A stretch of 64,000 nt of DNA from Oscillospiraceae bacterium (lineage in GTDB: Bacteria; Bacillota; Clostridia; Oscillospirales; Ruminococcaceae), in NCBI GenBank assembly GCA_021199335.1, contig JAJQIG010000025.1:1-64000 (forward strand). Reading direction: 5' to 3'. The translations under genes were made by a program, and so were the position numbers. Shown here in pieces: positions 17,394-25,457 of the stretch. The stretch's first letter is position 1, and every line of letters begins with the position of its first letter. The notes under the pieces are model-generated. The model did no database searches. It worked only from the letters and a program-made list of their open reading frames with translations, and was not told the DNA's origin.

Positions 17394-19016
17394 ATGAAAA
17401 ATAAAATTCATATAAATCAGCTCGGCTACAGCCTGCACGGAAACAAAAGAGCGGTTTGCACAGGAACGGGAATGAGCGGAGGATCGTTCAGCCTTATCGA
17501 CGCTTCTTCGGGAAAAACTATGATGACGGGCAAGCTTACGAAACCGTATTTCGATGCGGCTTCGGGCGATATTACCGCCACAGCGGACTTTTCAACATTC
17601 AGCCTTGCGGGAAGATATTACCTCAAATCGGGCAGAAAACGCTCCTACGATTTTGCCGTTGCGGAGAACCCTTACAGGGAGCTGAAAAGGGCGGTGCTTA
17701 AATCATTTTACTACAACCGCTGCGACGCCATAAATGAAAGCTATACGGGCGATTATGCTCATGGGAAATGCCACAGCGCCCCCGCCGTGCTTATCGAAAA
17801 TAAATCGAAAGCCATAGACGCTTCGGGCGGATGGCATGATTCGGGCAGCTACGGAAAATATGTAACAACAGCGTGTATTACCTTGGGGCATATGCTCTAT
17901 GCGTACAAAATGTTTCCCAACGCATTCGGAGAAAAGGGCAGTATCCCGAACGCCCCGAAGGGTATGCCCGATATTCTTGCGGAATGCCGAACGGAGCTTG
18001 AATGGCTGCTTAAAATGCAAACGAGGTCAGGCGGCGTTTATCACAAGGTCTGTTCGCTGAGCTACAGCGCGTTTGTCGCCCCCGAAAAGGACGTTTACCC
18101 GCAGTTTGTTTCGCCATGCTCATATCAGGCTACGACATCGCTTGTTGCGGTAACGGCGCTTGCGTCGGGGATTTACTCGGAGTTTGACAAGGATTTCTCC
18201 GACCTTTTGCAATCATCCGCTTTCAGTGGATGGATATGGCTTTCCAATCACCCCGACCCCGCTCCGTTTGTAAATCCGCCCGAAATTACGCACACTGCGG
18301 CGGGGGATATTGTTGCAAGAAACCTTGCGGATAACCTCTTCTGGGCGGTTTGCGAGCTTTATGAAATGACGGGCGAGGATTTGTTCAGGCGGAAGCTGCA
18401 CGAGCTTTACAAGGCCGTCTGCGTGACGGAATTTACCTATTACAGCGTTGGCGGATTCGGCGCGCTTTCATATATGACGGGGAGCAGGCAGCGTGATTTT
18501 GAAATTGAACGTTATATAAGGCTCCAATATCGGATTGAGGCGGATAATATTGTATCCCTTTCGGAAAAAAGCGGCTATGAAACCGCACAGGCCGCCGATG
18601 ATTACGGCGTTTTCACCAATATTCATATTATGAACAGCGCAATGGTTCTTATCTTTGCGCATATGCTCCTAGATTGTTCGGGATATATCTCGGCGGCGGA
18701 GAAACAGCTTAACTATATCCTTGGGAAAAATCCCCTCGGAAAGTGCTTTATTACGGGAATGGGTTCGGATTCGGTAAAAAGTCCGCATCACCGTATGTCT
18801 GCGTTCAGCGAGAATAATTCCCCCGTTCCGGGGCTTGCCGTTATAGGAGTATGCTCCGACGATGCAAGAAAGGACGATTACGCCAAATGGAACATTCCGA
18901 AGGGAACTCCCCCCGCAAAATGCTATTGCGACAATAACTTTTGCTTTTCAACGAATGAAACATCCATATGCTGCAGCTCTGCGCTGCTCTTTGTTTCCGC
19001 TTATTTTGATTCATGA
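17394..19016 (+). CDS. Glycoside hydrolase family 9 protein, cytoplasmic
   Basis: A 540-residue protein with an N-terminal Ig-like CelD_N domain (INQLGYSLHGNKRAV, residues 6-95) and an (alpha/alpha)6 GH9 domain. Recognisable GH9 parts: GGWHDSGSYGKY at 145-156, PHHRMS near 465, DDARKDDY near 487, and the proton-donor region TNETS with Glu522. The first Asp of the usual DAGD is present (Asp149), but the position of the catalytic base is Ser152. No signal peptide, dockerin or binding module. Probably acts on imported cello- or other beta-glucan oligosaccharides, unless the Ser change has inactivated it. A weak hairpin (19025-19044) follows the stop. Confidence 0.8.
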   Translation: MKNKIHINQLGYSLHGNKRAVCTGTGMSGGSFSLIDASSGKTMMTGKLTKPYFDAASGDITATADFSTFSLAGRYYLKSGRKRSYDFAVAENPYRELKRAVLKSFYYNRCDAINESYTGDYAHGKCHSAPAVLIENKSKAIDASGGWHDSGSYGKYVTTACITLGHMLYAYKMFPNAFGEKGSIPNAPKGMPDILAECRTELEWLLKMQTRSGGVYHKVCSLSYSAFVAPEKDVYPQFVSPCSYQATTSLVAVTALASGIYSEFDKDFSDLLQSSAFSGWIWLSNHPDPAPFVNPPEITHTAAGDIVARNLADNLFWAVCELYEMTGEDLFRRKLHELYKAVCVTEFTYYSVGGFGALSYMTGSRQRDFEIERYIRLQYRIEADNIVSLSEKSGYETAQAADDYGVFTNIHIMNSAMVLIFAHMLLDCSGYISAAEKQLNYILGKNPLGKCFITGMGSDSVKSPHHRMSAFSENNSPVPGLAVIGVCSDDARKDDYAKWNIPKGTPPAKCYCDNNFCFSTNETSICCSSALLFVSAYFDS

Positions 19017-19033
19017 CAGGAGCTGTCCCCCGA

Positions 19034-19062
19034 TTGACGGGGACTTGATTTTGTGGTATACT
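19034..19062 (+). promoter_or_regulatory. Sigma-A-type promoter of flavin reductase-rsuA
   Basis: TTGACG, 17-base spacer, TATACT, about 40 bases before the start. It overlaps a short hairpin that may end the GH9 transcript. Confidence 0.55.
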
Positions 19063-19101
19063 TCTGAAATAAGATTTTATTTGTGAGGAGAGCATTATTG
19101 T

Positions 19102-19707
19102 ATGAGCAGAAAAACTCTTGCTCCCGGAACACTGCTTTCTCCGCTTCCTGCGGTTATGATTTCCTGCGGAACAATGGAGAATGCCAATGTTTTTACCGTT
19201 GCATGGACGGGGATTATTAACACAAAGCCGCCAATGACCTATATATCCGTTCGCCCGTCACGTTATTCATACGGAATTATAAAGGAAAGCGGGGAGTTCG
19301 TTATAAACCTTACAACATCGGGATTGGTCAGGGAAACGGACTTTTGCGGCGTAAAAAGCGGACGTGATATCGATAAAGCCGAGAAATGCGGCCTGCATTT
19401 CGAACCCGCAGGCGTTGTTTCCGCTCCGATTATTGCGGAAAGTCCGCTTTCGCTTGAATGCAGAGTCACCGAGGTTAAGCCTTTGGGCTCGCATGATATG
19501 TTCATTGCCGAAATTGCCGCCGTAAGCGCCGATGAGCGTTATATCGACAGCAAGGGGAAGATAAATCTTCAGCAGGCAGGGCTTATGACCTATTCCCACG
19601 GGGAATATTTCGCAATCGGAAGGAAATTGGGCGAGTTCGGATATTCAGTGGCAAAAAAAGCCAAGAACAAGTCCTATAACCATTTGCGGAACAGGGGAGG
19701 GAGATAG
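19102..19707 (+). CDS. Flavin reductase-like FMN-binding protein
   Basis: A 201-residue protein of the flavin-reductase-like (split beta-barrel) family. It starts LAPGTLLSPLPAVMISCG, with NVFTVAWTGIINTKPPMTYISVRPSRYSYG and INLTTSGLVRETDFCG matching the FMN-binding core seen in clostridial flavoredoxin-like proteins. These pass electrons between NAD(P)H or thiols and flavin. The C-terminal 25 residues are strongly basic. The ATG follows GAGGAGAG. It lies two bases before rsuA and is probably co-transcribed. The redox partner cannot be told from sequence. Confidence 0.82.
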   Translation: MSRKTLAPGTLLSPLPAVMISCGTMENANVFTVAWTGIINTKPPMTYISVRPSRYSYGIIKESGEFVINLTTSGLVRETDFCGVKSGRDIDKAEKCGLHFEPAGVVSAPIIAESPLSLECRVTEVKPLGSHDMFIAEIAAVSADERYIDSKGKINLQQAGLMTYSHGEYFAIGRKLGEFGYSVAKKAKNKSYNHLRNRGGR

Positions 19708-19709
19708 CT

Positions 19710-20447
19710 TTGGCTTCAAAATATACCAACTCGGAGCGCCTTGACAAATATCTTTCCACCCAGCTTAATATATCGCGAAGCGATGCCAAGGAGTTTATAA
19801 AAAAGCGGCTTGTTACGGTAAATGGGGAGGTCGGAAAGCTTTATGACATGAAAATTGACCCCGAAACCGATAGGATTGCCGCAGAGGGAAAGGAAATAGT
19901 TTACAGAAAGCATATCTATATAATGATGAATAAGCCGCAGGGCGTTGTATGCTCAACAAGGGACGGTCAGTCGAAAACCGTTTTGGAGCTTGTTCCGCCC
20001 GAGCTGCGCAGGGATGGGCTTTTCCCTGCGGGGCGGCTCGATAAGGACACCGAGGGCTTTGTATTTATCACCGACGACGGCGTTTTGGCGCATAATATTC
20101 TTTCCCCGAAGCGCCATGTCAGCAAGGTATATCATGTTCGCTTCGAGGAGGAGGCGAGCGAGTCCTATATCCCCGCCTTTGAAAAGGGATTGGAGCTTGA
20201 CGGCGGAGATGTATGCAAGCCCGCGCAGATTGAAATCCTTGAGGATAAGCATGAAGCCCTTGTTACAATAAGCGAGGGAATGTATCACCAGATAAAGCGC
20301 ATGGCGGAGGCTGTGGGCAATAAGGTGACATATCTTAAACGCATACGCATAGGCGGAGTGGACCTGGATGAAAGCCTTGCTCTTGGGGAATGCAGGGAAA
20401 TGTTGCACAAAGAAATCCAAAATATTTATACAAGTTTTATGGAATAA
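19710..20447 (+). CDS. rsuA: 16S rRNA pseudouridine(516) synthase family protein
   Basis: A 245-residue protein with an N-terminal S4 RNA-binding domain (RLDKYLSTQLNISRSDAKEFI, then VNG) and the RsuA/RluB/RluE/RluF catalytic domain. The catalytic Asp is in AGRLDKDTEG (near residue 110), followed by KVYHV and GMYHQIKRM. It isomerises a uridine in rRNA, most likely U516 of 16S rRNA, although related paralogues act on 23S rRNA. TTG start at 19710, eight bases after GGGGAGGG, two bases after the previous stop. Confidence 0.87.
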   Translation: MASKYTNSERLDKYLSTQLNISRSDAKEFIKKRLVTVNGEVGKLYDMKIDPETDRIAAEGKEIVYRKHIYIMMNKPQGVVCSTRDGQSKTVLELVPPELRRDGLFPAGRLDKDTEGFVFITDDGVLAHNILSPKRHVSKVYHVRFEEEASESYIPAFEKGLELDGGDVCKPAQIEILEDKHEALVTISEGMYHQIKRMAEAVGNKVTYLKRIRIGGVDLDESLALGECREMLHKEIQNIYTSFME

Positions 20448-20525
20448 ACTGGTTCAAATGTTTAACTTGTTAATTTTTCGTCAAACTAAATAAATTACAT
20501 TTTATAAGTTTAGTCAATAAGTGAC

Positions 20526-20555
20526 TTGAAATTTGGTGTCCGAATTTGGTATTAT
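20526..20555 (+). promoter_or_regulatory. Sigma-A-type promoter of the sugar ABC ATPase
   Basis: TTGAAA, 18-base spacer, TATTAT; predicted leader of about 50 nucleotides. Confidence 0.5.
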
Positions 20556-20610
20556 ATTATTATAGCCGAGAGTGTATCGGCAAGACTATTTTTTGGGAGG
20601 TCTGCTAATT

Positions 20611-21759
20611 ATGGCAAGTTTGTCTCTTCGCTCAATTTATAAGAAATACCCCGGCGGTGTTGTTGCCGTTTCAGATGTTAACCTTGAAATCAAGGATAAG
20701 GAATTTATTATCCTTGTAGGCCCTTCCGGATGCGGTAAGTCCACCACCCTCCGTATGATCGCAGGTCTTGAGGAAATTTCCGAGGGCGAGCTTTATATCG
20801 GAGATCGCCTTGTAAACGATGTTGCTCCTAAGGACAGAGATATTGCGATGGTTTTCCAGAACTACGCTCTGTATCCCCATATGACGGTTTTCGAGAACAT
20901 GGCGTTCGGACTGAAGCTCAGAAAGGTTCCTAAGGATGAAATCAGCCGTAAGGTTGAGGAAGCTGCAAGAATCCTTGATATTTCCCACCTTCTTGACAGA
21001 AAGCCGAAGGCTCTCTCCGGCGGTCAAAGACAGCGTGTTGCTCTCGGTCGTGCTATCGTTCGTGAGCCGCAGGTATTCCTTCTTGACGAGCCTCTTTCCA
21101 ACCTGGATGCAAAGCTCAGAGCGCAGATGAGAACCGAGATTTCTAAGCTCCACCAGAAGCTCGGAACAACATTTATCTACGTAACACATGACCAGACAGA
21201 AGCTATGACAATGGGTGACAGAATCGTTGTTATGAAGGATGGCTTCATTCAGCAGGTTGATTCTCCTCAGAATCTTTATACAAACCCTGTTAACCTCTTC
21301 GTTGCAGGATTTATGGGTTCCCCTCAGATGAACTTTATCGATGCCGTTCTCAGAAAGATTGAGGGCAAGTACACAATCGAGTTCGGTTCCGAGGATACCA
21401 AGACATCCAGAGGAAAGAAATATTACGTTGAGCTTCCCGAATCCAAGGTTCCCGAGGGTGATTATAATCTTGAGGATTATGTTGATAAGGAAGTTATCTT
21501 CGGTATTCGTCCCGAGGATATTCATGATGAAGAAATGTTCCTTTCCGCCGCTACAACAGGCGTTGTTGACGCTGATGTTGAAATCACCGAAATGATGGGC
21601 GCTGAAACATATCTTTACCTCACATGTGAGGGTAATTCCCTTACAGCAAGAGTTGACCCAAGATCCACTGCGCGTCCGCAGGATTCCATCAAGGTTGCTC
21701 TCGACCCGAACAAGGTTCACCTCTTCAATAAGGAAACAGAAAAGACAATTGTTAACTGA
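20611..21759 (+). CDS. Sugar ABC transporter ATPase, MsmX/UgpC type
   Basis: A 382-residue CUT1-type ATPase. Walker A GPSGCGKS (about residues 37-44), Q-loop, signature [14 protein letters not shown] near 136, Walker [17 protein letters not shown] near 156, switch His near 193, and a TOBE-type regulatory domain after 240 (FMGSPQMNF, then FGIRPEDI). It energises uptake of oligosaccharides. ATG 20611 follows GGGAGG by ten bases; upstream starts cross the promoter. No permease or binding protein is adjacent, so it is likely a shared all-purpose ATPase like MsmX. Smoother codon use than its neighbours suggests high expression. Confidence 0.9.
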   Translation: MASLSLRSIYKKYPGGVVAVSDVNLEIKDKEFIILVGPSGCGKSTTLRMIAGLEEISEGELYIGDRLVNDVAPKDRDIAMVFQNYALYPHMTVFENMAFGLKLRKVPKDEISRKVEEAARILDISHLLDRKPKALSGGQRQRVALGRAIVREPQVFLLDEPLSNLDAKLRAQMRTEISKLHQKLGTTFIYVTHDQTEAMTMGDRIVVMKDGFIQQVDSPQNLYTNPVNLFVAGFMGSPQMNFIDAVLRKIEGKYTIEFGSEDTKTSRGKKYYVELPESKVPEGDYNLEDYVDKEVIFGIRPEDIHDEEMFLSAATTGVVDADVEITEMMGAETYLYLTCEGNSLTARVDPRSTARPQDSIKVALDPNKVHLFNKETEKTIVN

Positions 21760-21783
21760 TTTCCTTTGTACATTAGCAAGATT

Positions 21784-21815
21784 AAGGCTGCCAATGATTT
21801 TGGCAGCCTTTTTGT
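21784..21815 (+). terminator. Terminator of the sugar ABC ATPase gene
   Basis: A perfect 10-bp stem (21784-21793 with 21801-21810) followed by TTTTT. Confidence 0.85.
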
Positions 21816-21917
21816 GCAAATTCACCTAAAATATTGTCTATTTTGACGATTGAAATACGTTGTGTGAAATGCTATACTGAAAAGTAGTAAGCGTTTTTGC
21901 GAATCGGAGGTGTGCTT

Positions 21918-22517
21918 ATGTCTTTGTATGGTGTTTCGGGAAGCTACAGTTCATCGTATGACCTGTCCAACGAGCTTCGCAAGAAAGAGCTTGAACGCCA
22001 AATAGAGGAAAATGAGCTTGAGCTTGAGGAGCTTGAGGATGATGAAACCACCGAGAAAGCAAGGCTTGAGTCTGAGATAAGTAAATGTGAAACTCAGCTT
22101 AATGATATTGAGCGTGACAATAATTCGGAAATATCCGAGAGCGAAAAAAAGCGCCGATTTGATTCCTTTGAGTGCGAAACCTGCAAAAACAGGCGATATA
22201 AGGATGAATCGGACGATTCGGGGGTTTCGTTCCAAACTGCTACCCATGTCGACCCATCCGCAGCTGATTCCGCTGTTCGTTCCCATGAAAACGAGCACGT
22301 TGCACGTAACCGTACAAAGGCGGAAAATAACGGACAAAAGATTGTTTCGCAATCCGTTACCATACATAAATCGATTTGCCCCGAATGCGGAAGAACCTAT
22401 ACCTCAGGTGGGGTAACGAGAACTACGACTAAGGCTGACGAAAGCTCGAAATATACCGTTGGCGATATTGAGCTTGAGGGAGAAGCTGTCGGAAATATTA
22501 TGGATATTGTCGCATAA
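21918..22517 (+). CDS. Small HExxH putative metalloprotease, SprA-related
   Basis: A 199-residue protein. Residues 15-75 are a Glu/Lys-rich coiled coil. Then come a CETC pair (near 89), SHENEHVARN with the zinc-type HExxH motif at 123-127, and a CPEC pair (near 154). This combination matches the SprA-related / putative metalloprotease family in shape, which is inference. No signal peptide or membrane helix is visible, so it is cytoplasmic or exported by an unusual route. ATG 21918 follows CGGAGGTG; it stands alone between two terminators. In the related family some members occur in flagellated bacteria, but no link to motility is shown here. Confidence 0.6.
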   Translation: MSLYGVSGSYSSSYDLSNELRKKELERQIEENELELEELEDDETTEKARLESEISKCETQLNDIERDNNSEISESEKKRRFDSFECETCKNRRYKDESDDSGVSFQTATHVDPSAADSAVRSHENEHVARNRTKAENNGQKIVSQSVTIHKSICPECGRTYTSGGVTRTTTKADESSKYTVGDIELEGEAVGNIMDIVA

Positions 22518-22535
22518 ATTAAGTAAGGAAATATT

Positions 22536-22575
22536 AAAGCCCGAAAAGAAACCGATTCTTTTCGGGCTTTTTGCC
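22536..22575. terminator. Bidirectional terminator
   Basis: A perfect 15-bp stem (22536-22550 with 22556-22570) followed by a T-rich stretch. It separates the HExxH gene from the 3' end of coaBC and can serve both. Confidence 0.85.
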
Positions 22576-22587
22576 TTTATTAATGGA

Positions 22588-23787
22588 TTATGACAGGGAC
22601 TTTTTCGTAATTATATCAAGAATGGCGTTTGCGGCATCAAATTTTGTCATTTTTCCAAGCTCGGTTATGCCGTCCTTGGAAATGACGGTGATAACGTTTG
22701 TGTTTCCGCCGAAGCCTGCGCCCTCATCACGTATGCTGTTTGCGCAGATGAAATCAACGCCTTTTTTGCGTTCAAGCTTTTCTTTAGCGTTGGAGATAAC
22801 GCTGCTTGTTTCCATTGCAAAGCCGCAGAGAATTTGACCGCTGCGCTTATGCTCGCCGAGATAACTGAGAATATCCTTTGTTCGTTCAAGGCTTATGCTC
22901 ATATCATTATCGGATTTCTTTATTTTTTCTTCCGAAACGGCTGTCGGGCGGTAATCGGCAACGGCGGCGGCTTTGATAATAATATCCTGTTCGGGGGCTG
23001 CGGATGTTACGGCGCTGAACATATCCTCTGCGCTGAAAACGTTGATCGGCTTAACAAAAAGCGGCGCTTCGGCTTCGGTTTTTCCGTAAACAAGAGTAAC
23101 CTCCGCTCCGCGGTATGCTGCCGCTTCCGCAAGGGCGAATCCCATTTTTCCCGTTGAATGGTTGGTGATATAACGAACAGGGTCGATAGCCTCCCTTGTT
23201 GCGCCCGCAGTAACAAGGATTTTTTTGCCCGCAAGGCCCTTCTCATGATATATTTCACGGAGTATATATTTAAGGAGAATTTCGGGCTCGGGCATACGTC
23301 CGTCGCCATCGTCCCCGTTGGCGAGCATGCCGTGATCGGGGGCTACTATCTCATAGCCGAATCGTCGAAGCTTTTCTATATTCTCACGAACTATGGGGTT
23401 ATGGAACATATTGTGGTTCATGGCGGGGGAGATAATTTTCGGGCATGGGCAAGCCATAACTGTTGTCGTCAGCATATCATCGGCGATTCCGTTTGCTATT
23501 TTGCCGATAACATTTGCGCTTGCGGGGGCTATAACAACCGCATCCGCTTTTTTTGCAAGGGCAACGTGTTCAACGCTGTATTCAAAGCTTCTGTCAAAGG
23601 TATCGATAAGGCATTTATGCTGTGTGAGCGTTTCAAAGGTTAAGGGGTGGATAAAGTTTGTGGCATTCTCGGTCATAAGGACATGAACCTCGCAATGGAG
23701 CTTGGTGAGCATTCTTGCAAGGCTTGCGATTTTATATGCGGCAATGCTGCCGCTTACTCCGAGGAGAACTGTTTTTCCTTTAAGCAT
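22588..23787 (-). CDS. coaBC: Bifunctional phosphopantothenoylcysteine decarboxylase / synthase
   Basis: A 399-residue Dfp protein for coenzyme A synthesis. The N-terminal flavoprotein (CoaC) half has VSGSIAAYK, the catalytic His region (VEHVALA near 75) and SPAMNHNM; the C-terminal CoaB half has GATREAIDPVRYITNHSTGKMG near 202 and KAAAVADYRP. The loop that normally reads ACG..G.GRM with the essential Cys reads ANGDDGDGRM, with Asn at residue 157. CoaB condenses cysteine with phosphopantothenate, CoaC decarboxylates the product. It lies downstream of rpsT across a terminator. Confidence 0.9.
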   Translation of the reverse strand: MLKGKTVLLGVSGSIAAYKIASLARMLTKLHCEVHVLMTENATNFIHPLTFETLTQHKCLIDTFDRSFEYSVEHVALAKKADAVVIAPASANVIGKIANGIADDMLTTTVMACPCPKIISPAMNHNMFHNPIVRENIEKLRRFGYEIVAPDHGMLANGDDGDGRMPEPEILLKYILREIYHEKGLAGKKILVTAGATREAIDPVRYITNHSTGKMGFALAEAAAYRGAEVTLVYGKTEAEAPLFVKPINVFSAEDMFSAVTSAAPEQDIIIKAAAVADYRPTAVSEEKIKKSDNDMSISLERTKDILSYLGEHKRSGQILCGFAMETSSVISNAKEKLERKKGVDFICANSIRDEGAGFGGNTNVITVISKDGITELGKMTKFDAANAILDIITKKSLS

Positions 23788-23811
23788 TTTTATTCAGCCT
23801 TTCTTTTAGCC

Positions 23812-23849
23812 AAAACGGCGCACAGCAAAAATCAATGCTGTACGCCGTT
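23812..23849 (-). terminator. Terminator of rpsT
   Basis: A 14-bp stem with one mismatch (23814-23827 with 23836-23849); on the minus strand it leads into GTTTTGG. It lies between rpsT and coaBC. Confidence 0.7.
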
Positions 23850-23875
23850 AAATTTCGAGTAAATTATTCTGCTGA

Positions 23876-24139
23876 TTAAGCCTTTGCGGCGTTGAGCTTC
23901 TTAGCGAGCTGAGATTTCTTTCTTGCCGCACAGTTTTTGTGCATAAGGCCCTTAGCGCAAGCGCGGTCAACTGCCTTGATTGCAGCCCTTACAGCAGCCT
24001 CGGATTCGGGTGCCTTAGCGGACGTTGCGGCATCAGCCTTTTTAAGAACAGTTTTAAGATTGGACTTAACCATCTTATTCTGAGCGGTTTTTGCTTTTAT
24101 AACCTTTACTCTTTTCTTAGCGGATTTAATATTTGGCAT
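23876..24139 (-). CDS. rpsT: 30S ribosomal protein S20
   Basis: An 87-residue, highly basic protein starting MPNIKSAKKRVKVI and ending in Lys/Ala-rich helices, the full length and pattern of bacterial S20, which binds 16S rRNA early in 30S assembly. Ribosome site GGGAGGT precedes the ATG at 24139. Many Clostridia also have rpsT divergent from the spore protease gene gpr, as here. Confidence 0.95.
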   Translation of the reverse strand: MPNIKSAKKRVKVIKAKTAQNKMVKSNLKTVLKKADAATSAKAPESEAAVRAAIKAVDRACAKGLMHKNCAARKKSQLAKKLNAAKA

Positions 24140-24485
24140 TTTGAAATACCTCCCAAGTATTCTTTAATAATAAATTTCGTTTTTCTGCAAATAATATTTT
24201 TCAGACAGCTTTAATAATCCTTTAACGAAGCCACGACACGGACAGGCTCCGCAGGGCGTAATGACCCACCCTTCAGCAGGGCGTAATGACCCACCCCAAT
24301 GATTAAATCAGATAGCTACCGACATAGCAGTACGGCTGCCTTTATCGGAAGATACATCTGCACAAGCTAACATTAATTTTAACATTTCCAGAGAATAAAT
24401 GCAATAGGCAATAAAAAAAAATATGTAAAATTATTGTTTGCTCTTTTGTTTATATTGCCGAAAAAATGAGAGGAGAAGAACCAAA
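24140..24485. other. Divergent intergenic region rpsT / gpr with short tandem repeat
   Basis: Holds the rpsT promoter region on the left, a 25-bp period tandem repeat in the middle (24251-24296) and an AT-rich upstream region of gpr. I could not identify a convincing sporulation sigma promoter for gpr. Confidence 0.45.
24251..24296. repeat. Two-copy 25-bp-period direct repeat
   Basis: The 21-base sequence that begins GCAGGGCGTAATGACCCACC occurs at 24251-24271 and identically at 24276-24296. It is GC-rich within an AT-rich spacer. Confidence 0.85.
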
Positions 24486-25343
24486 ATGTCTGCAAGAACC
24501 GATTTAGCCGTTGAAATGATTGACGAAAACGCAAAAGCCCTGCCAAAGGGCATAAGGCGCAAATTGAGGAAAAGCTCAGCGTGCAGCATTACGGAAATTG
24601 ATGTAACAACAGAGCTTGCGGGGCTTAGAATCGGGAAGCCGAGGGGAAAATATATTACAATTGAAACCGACCGCCTCTCCGCCATGCCATCCGATTTTGA
24701 GGAACAGGCAATGAACATTGCCGATGAAATTACTGCCCTTATCGGCGAGGGAAAAACCTCGGGGCTTATTGTGGGGCTCGGAAATTCCGATATTACCCCC
24801 GATGCCTTGGGCCCAATGGTAATTTCGCAGATTATCGCAACCCGCCATTTGAGGGATACATTGCCGAGCGACCACGAATTTACCTCGCTTAACCCTGTTT
24901 CCGCAATCGCCCCGGGGGTTTTGGGGCAGACGGGAATTGAAACAGCCGAAATAATCAATGCGCTGTGCGACAGCATTAAGCCGCAGTATATTATAGTTAT
25001 AGATGCGCTTGCCTGCTCCGATATTTCAAGGCTCGGCTCAACAATTCAGATTACCGATACGGGGATTTCCCCCGGTTCGGGGGTTCAGAACCGCCGAAAG
25101 GAGCTTTCCGAAACAACGCTGAACATCCCCGTTATTGCCGTGGGCGTTCCGACAGTTGTTGATATGCACACAATTGCCGAAAATATTACGGGAAGTCCTC
25201 CCGATAAGCACCTGCCGAATATGATGGTTACGCCGAGAGATATTGACAGCCTTATCGAGCGTGCCGCAAGGCTTCTTGCCTATTCCATTAATAAAGCGGT
25301 TCAGCCATCCCTTTCCTTTGCGGATATTGCCGCATTATGCTAA
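24486..25343 (+). CDS. gpr: Spore germination protease GPR (peptidase A25)
   Basis: A 285-residue protein that degrades small acid-soluble spore proteins at germination. Conserved blocks: RTDLAVE at 4-10, GLGNSDITPDALGP near 96, SAIAPGVLGQTGIET, IDALACSDISRLGSTIQITDTGISPGSG and VGVPTVVD. ATG 24486 follows GAGGAGAAG. The auto-processing site of the Bacillus zymogen lies inside RTD-LAVE after a 15-16 residue propeptide; here only about five residues precede it. The segment before MVTPRDID, about 70 residues in Bacillus, is cut to about 15. First gene of gpr-spoIIP. Confidence 0.9.
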   Translation: MSARTDLAVEMIDENAKALPKGIRRKLRKSSACSITEIDVTTELAGLRIGKPRGKYITIETDRLSAMPSDFEEQAMNIADEITALIGEGKTSGLIVGLGNSDITPDALGPMVISQIIATRHLRDTLPSDHEFTSLNPVSAIAPGVLGQTGIETAEIINALCDSIKPQYIIVIDALACSDISRLGSTIQITDTGISPGSGVQNRRKELSETTLNIPVIAVGVPTVVDMHTIAENITGSPPDKHLPNMMVTPRDIDSLIERAARLLAYSINKAVQPSLSFADIAALC

Positions 25344-25390
25344 AGCGGCGCAGTCCAACACCGCCTTATGCTTTTGCGGAATTATTGCAT

Positions 25391-25420
25391 GGCATTACCT
25401 TAACGAAAACGGCATATACT
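25391..25420 (+). promoter_or_regulatory. Candidate sigma-E-like promoter of spoIIP
   Basis: CATATACT (25413-25420) differs by one base from the sigma-E -10 consensus, with GGCATTA 15 bases upstream as a weak -35 element. It lies 37 bases before the spoIIP start. spoIIP is a sigma-E gene in Bacillus; the assignment here is inference. Confidence 0.35.
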
Positions 25421-25457
25421 TTAATTGAAAGCATAATGCCGGAAAGGAGTTAATGCG

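Noticed and set aside
20671..21825. Long leftward frame of 384 codons opposite the sugar ABC ATPase
   Set aside because: It is the antisense shadow of a clear ABC ATPase, with Cys/Leu/Asn-rich low-complexity translation and no ribosome site.
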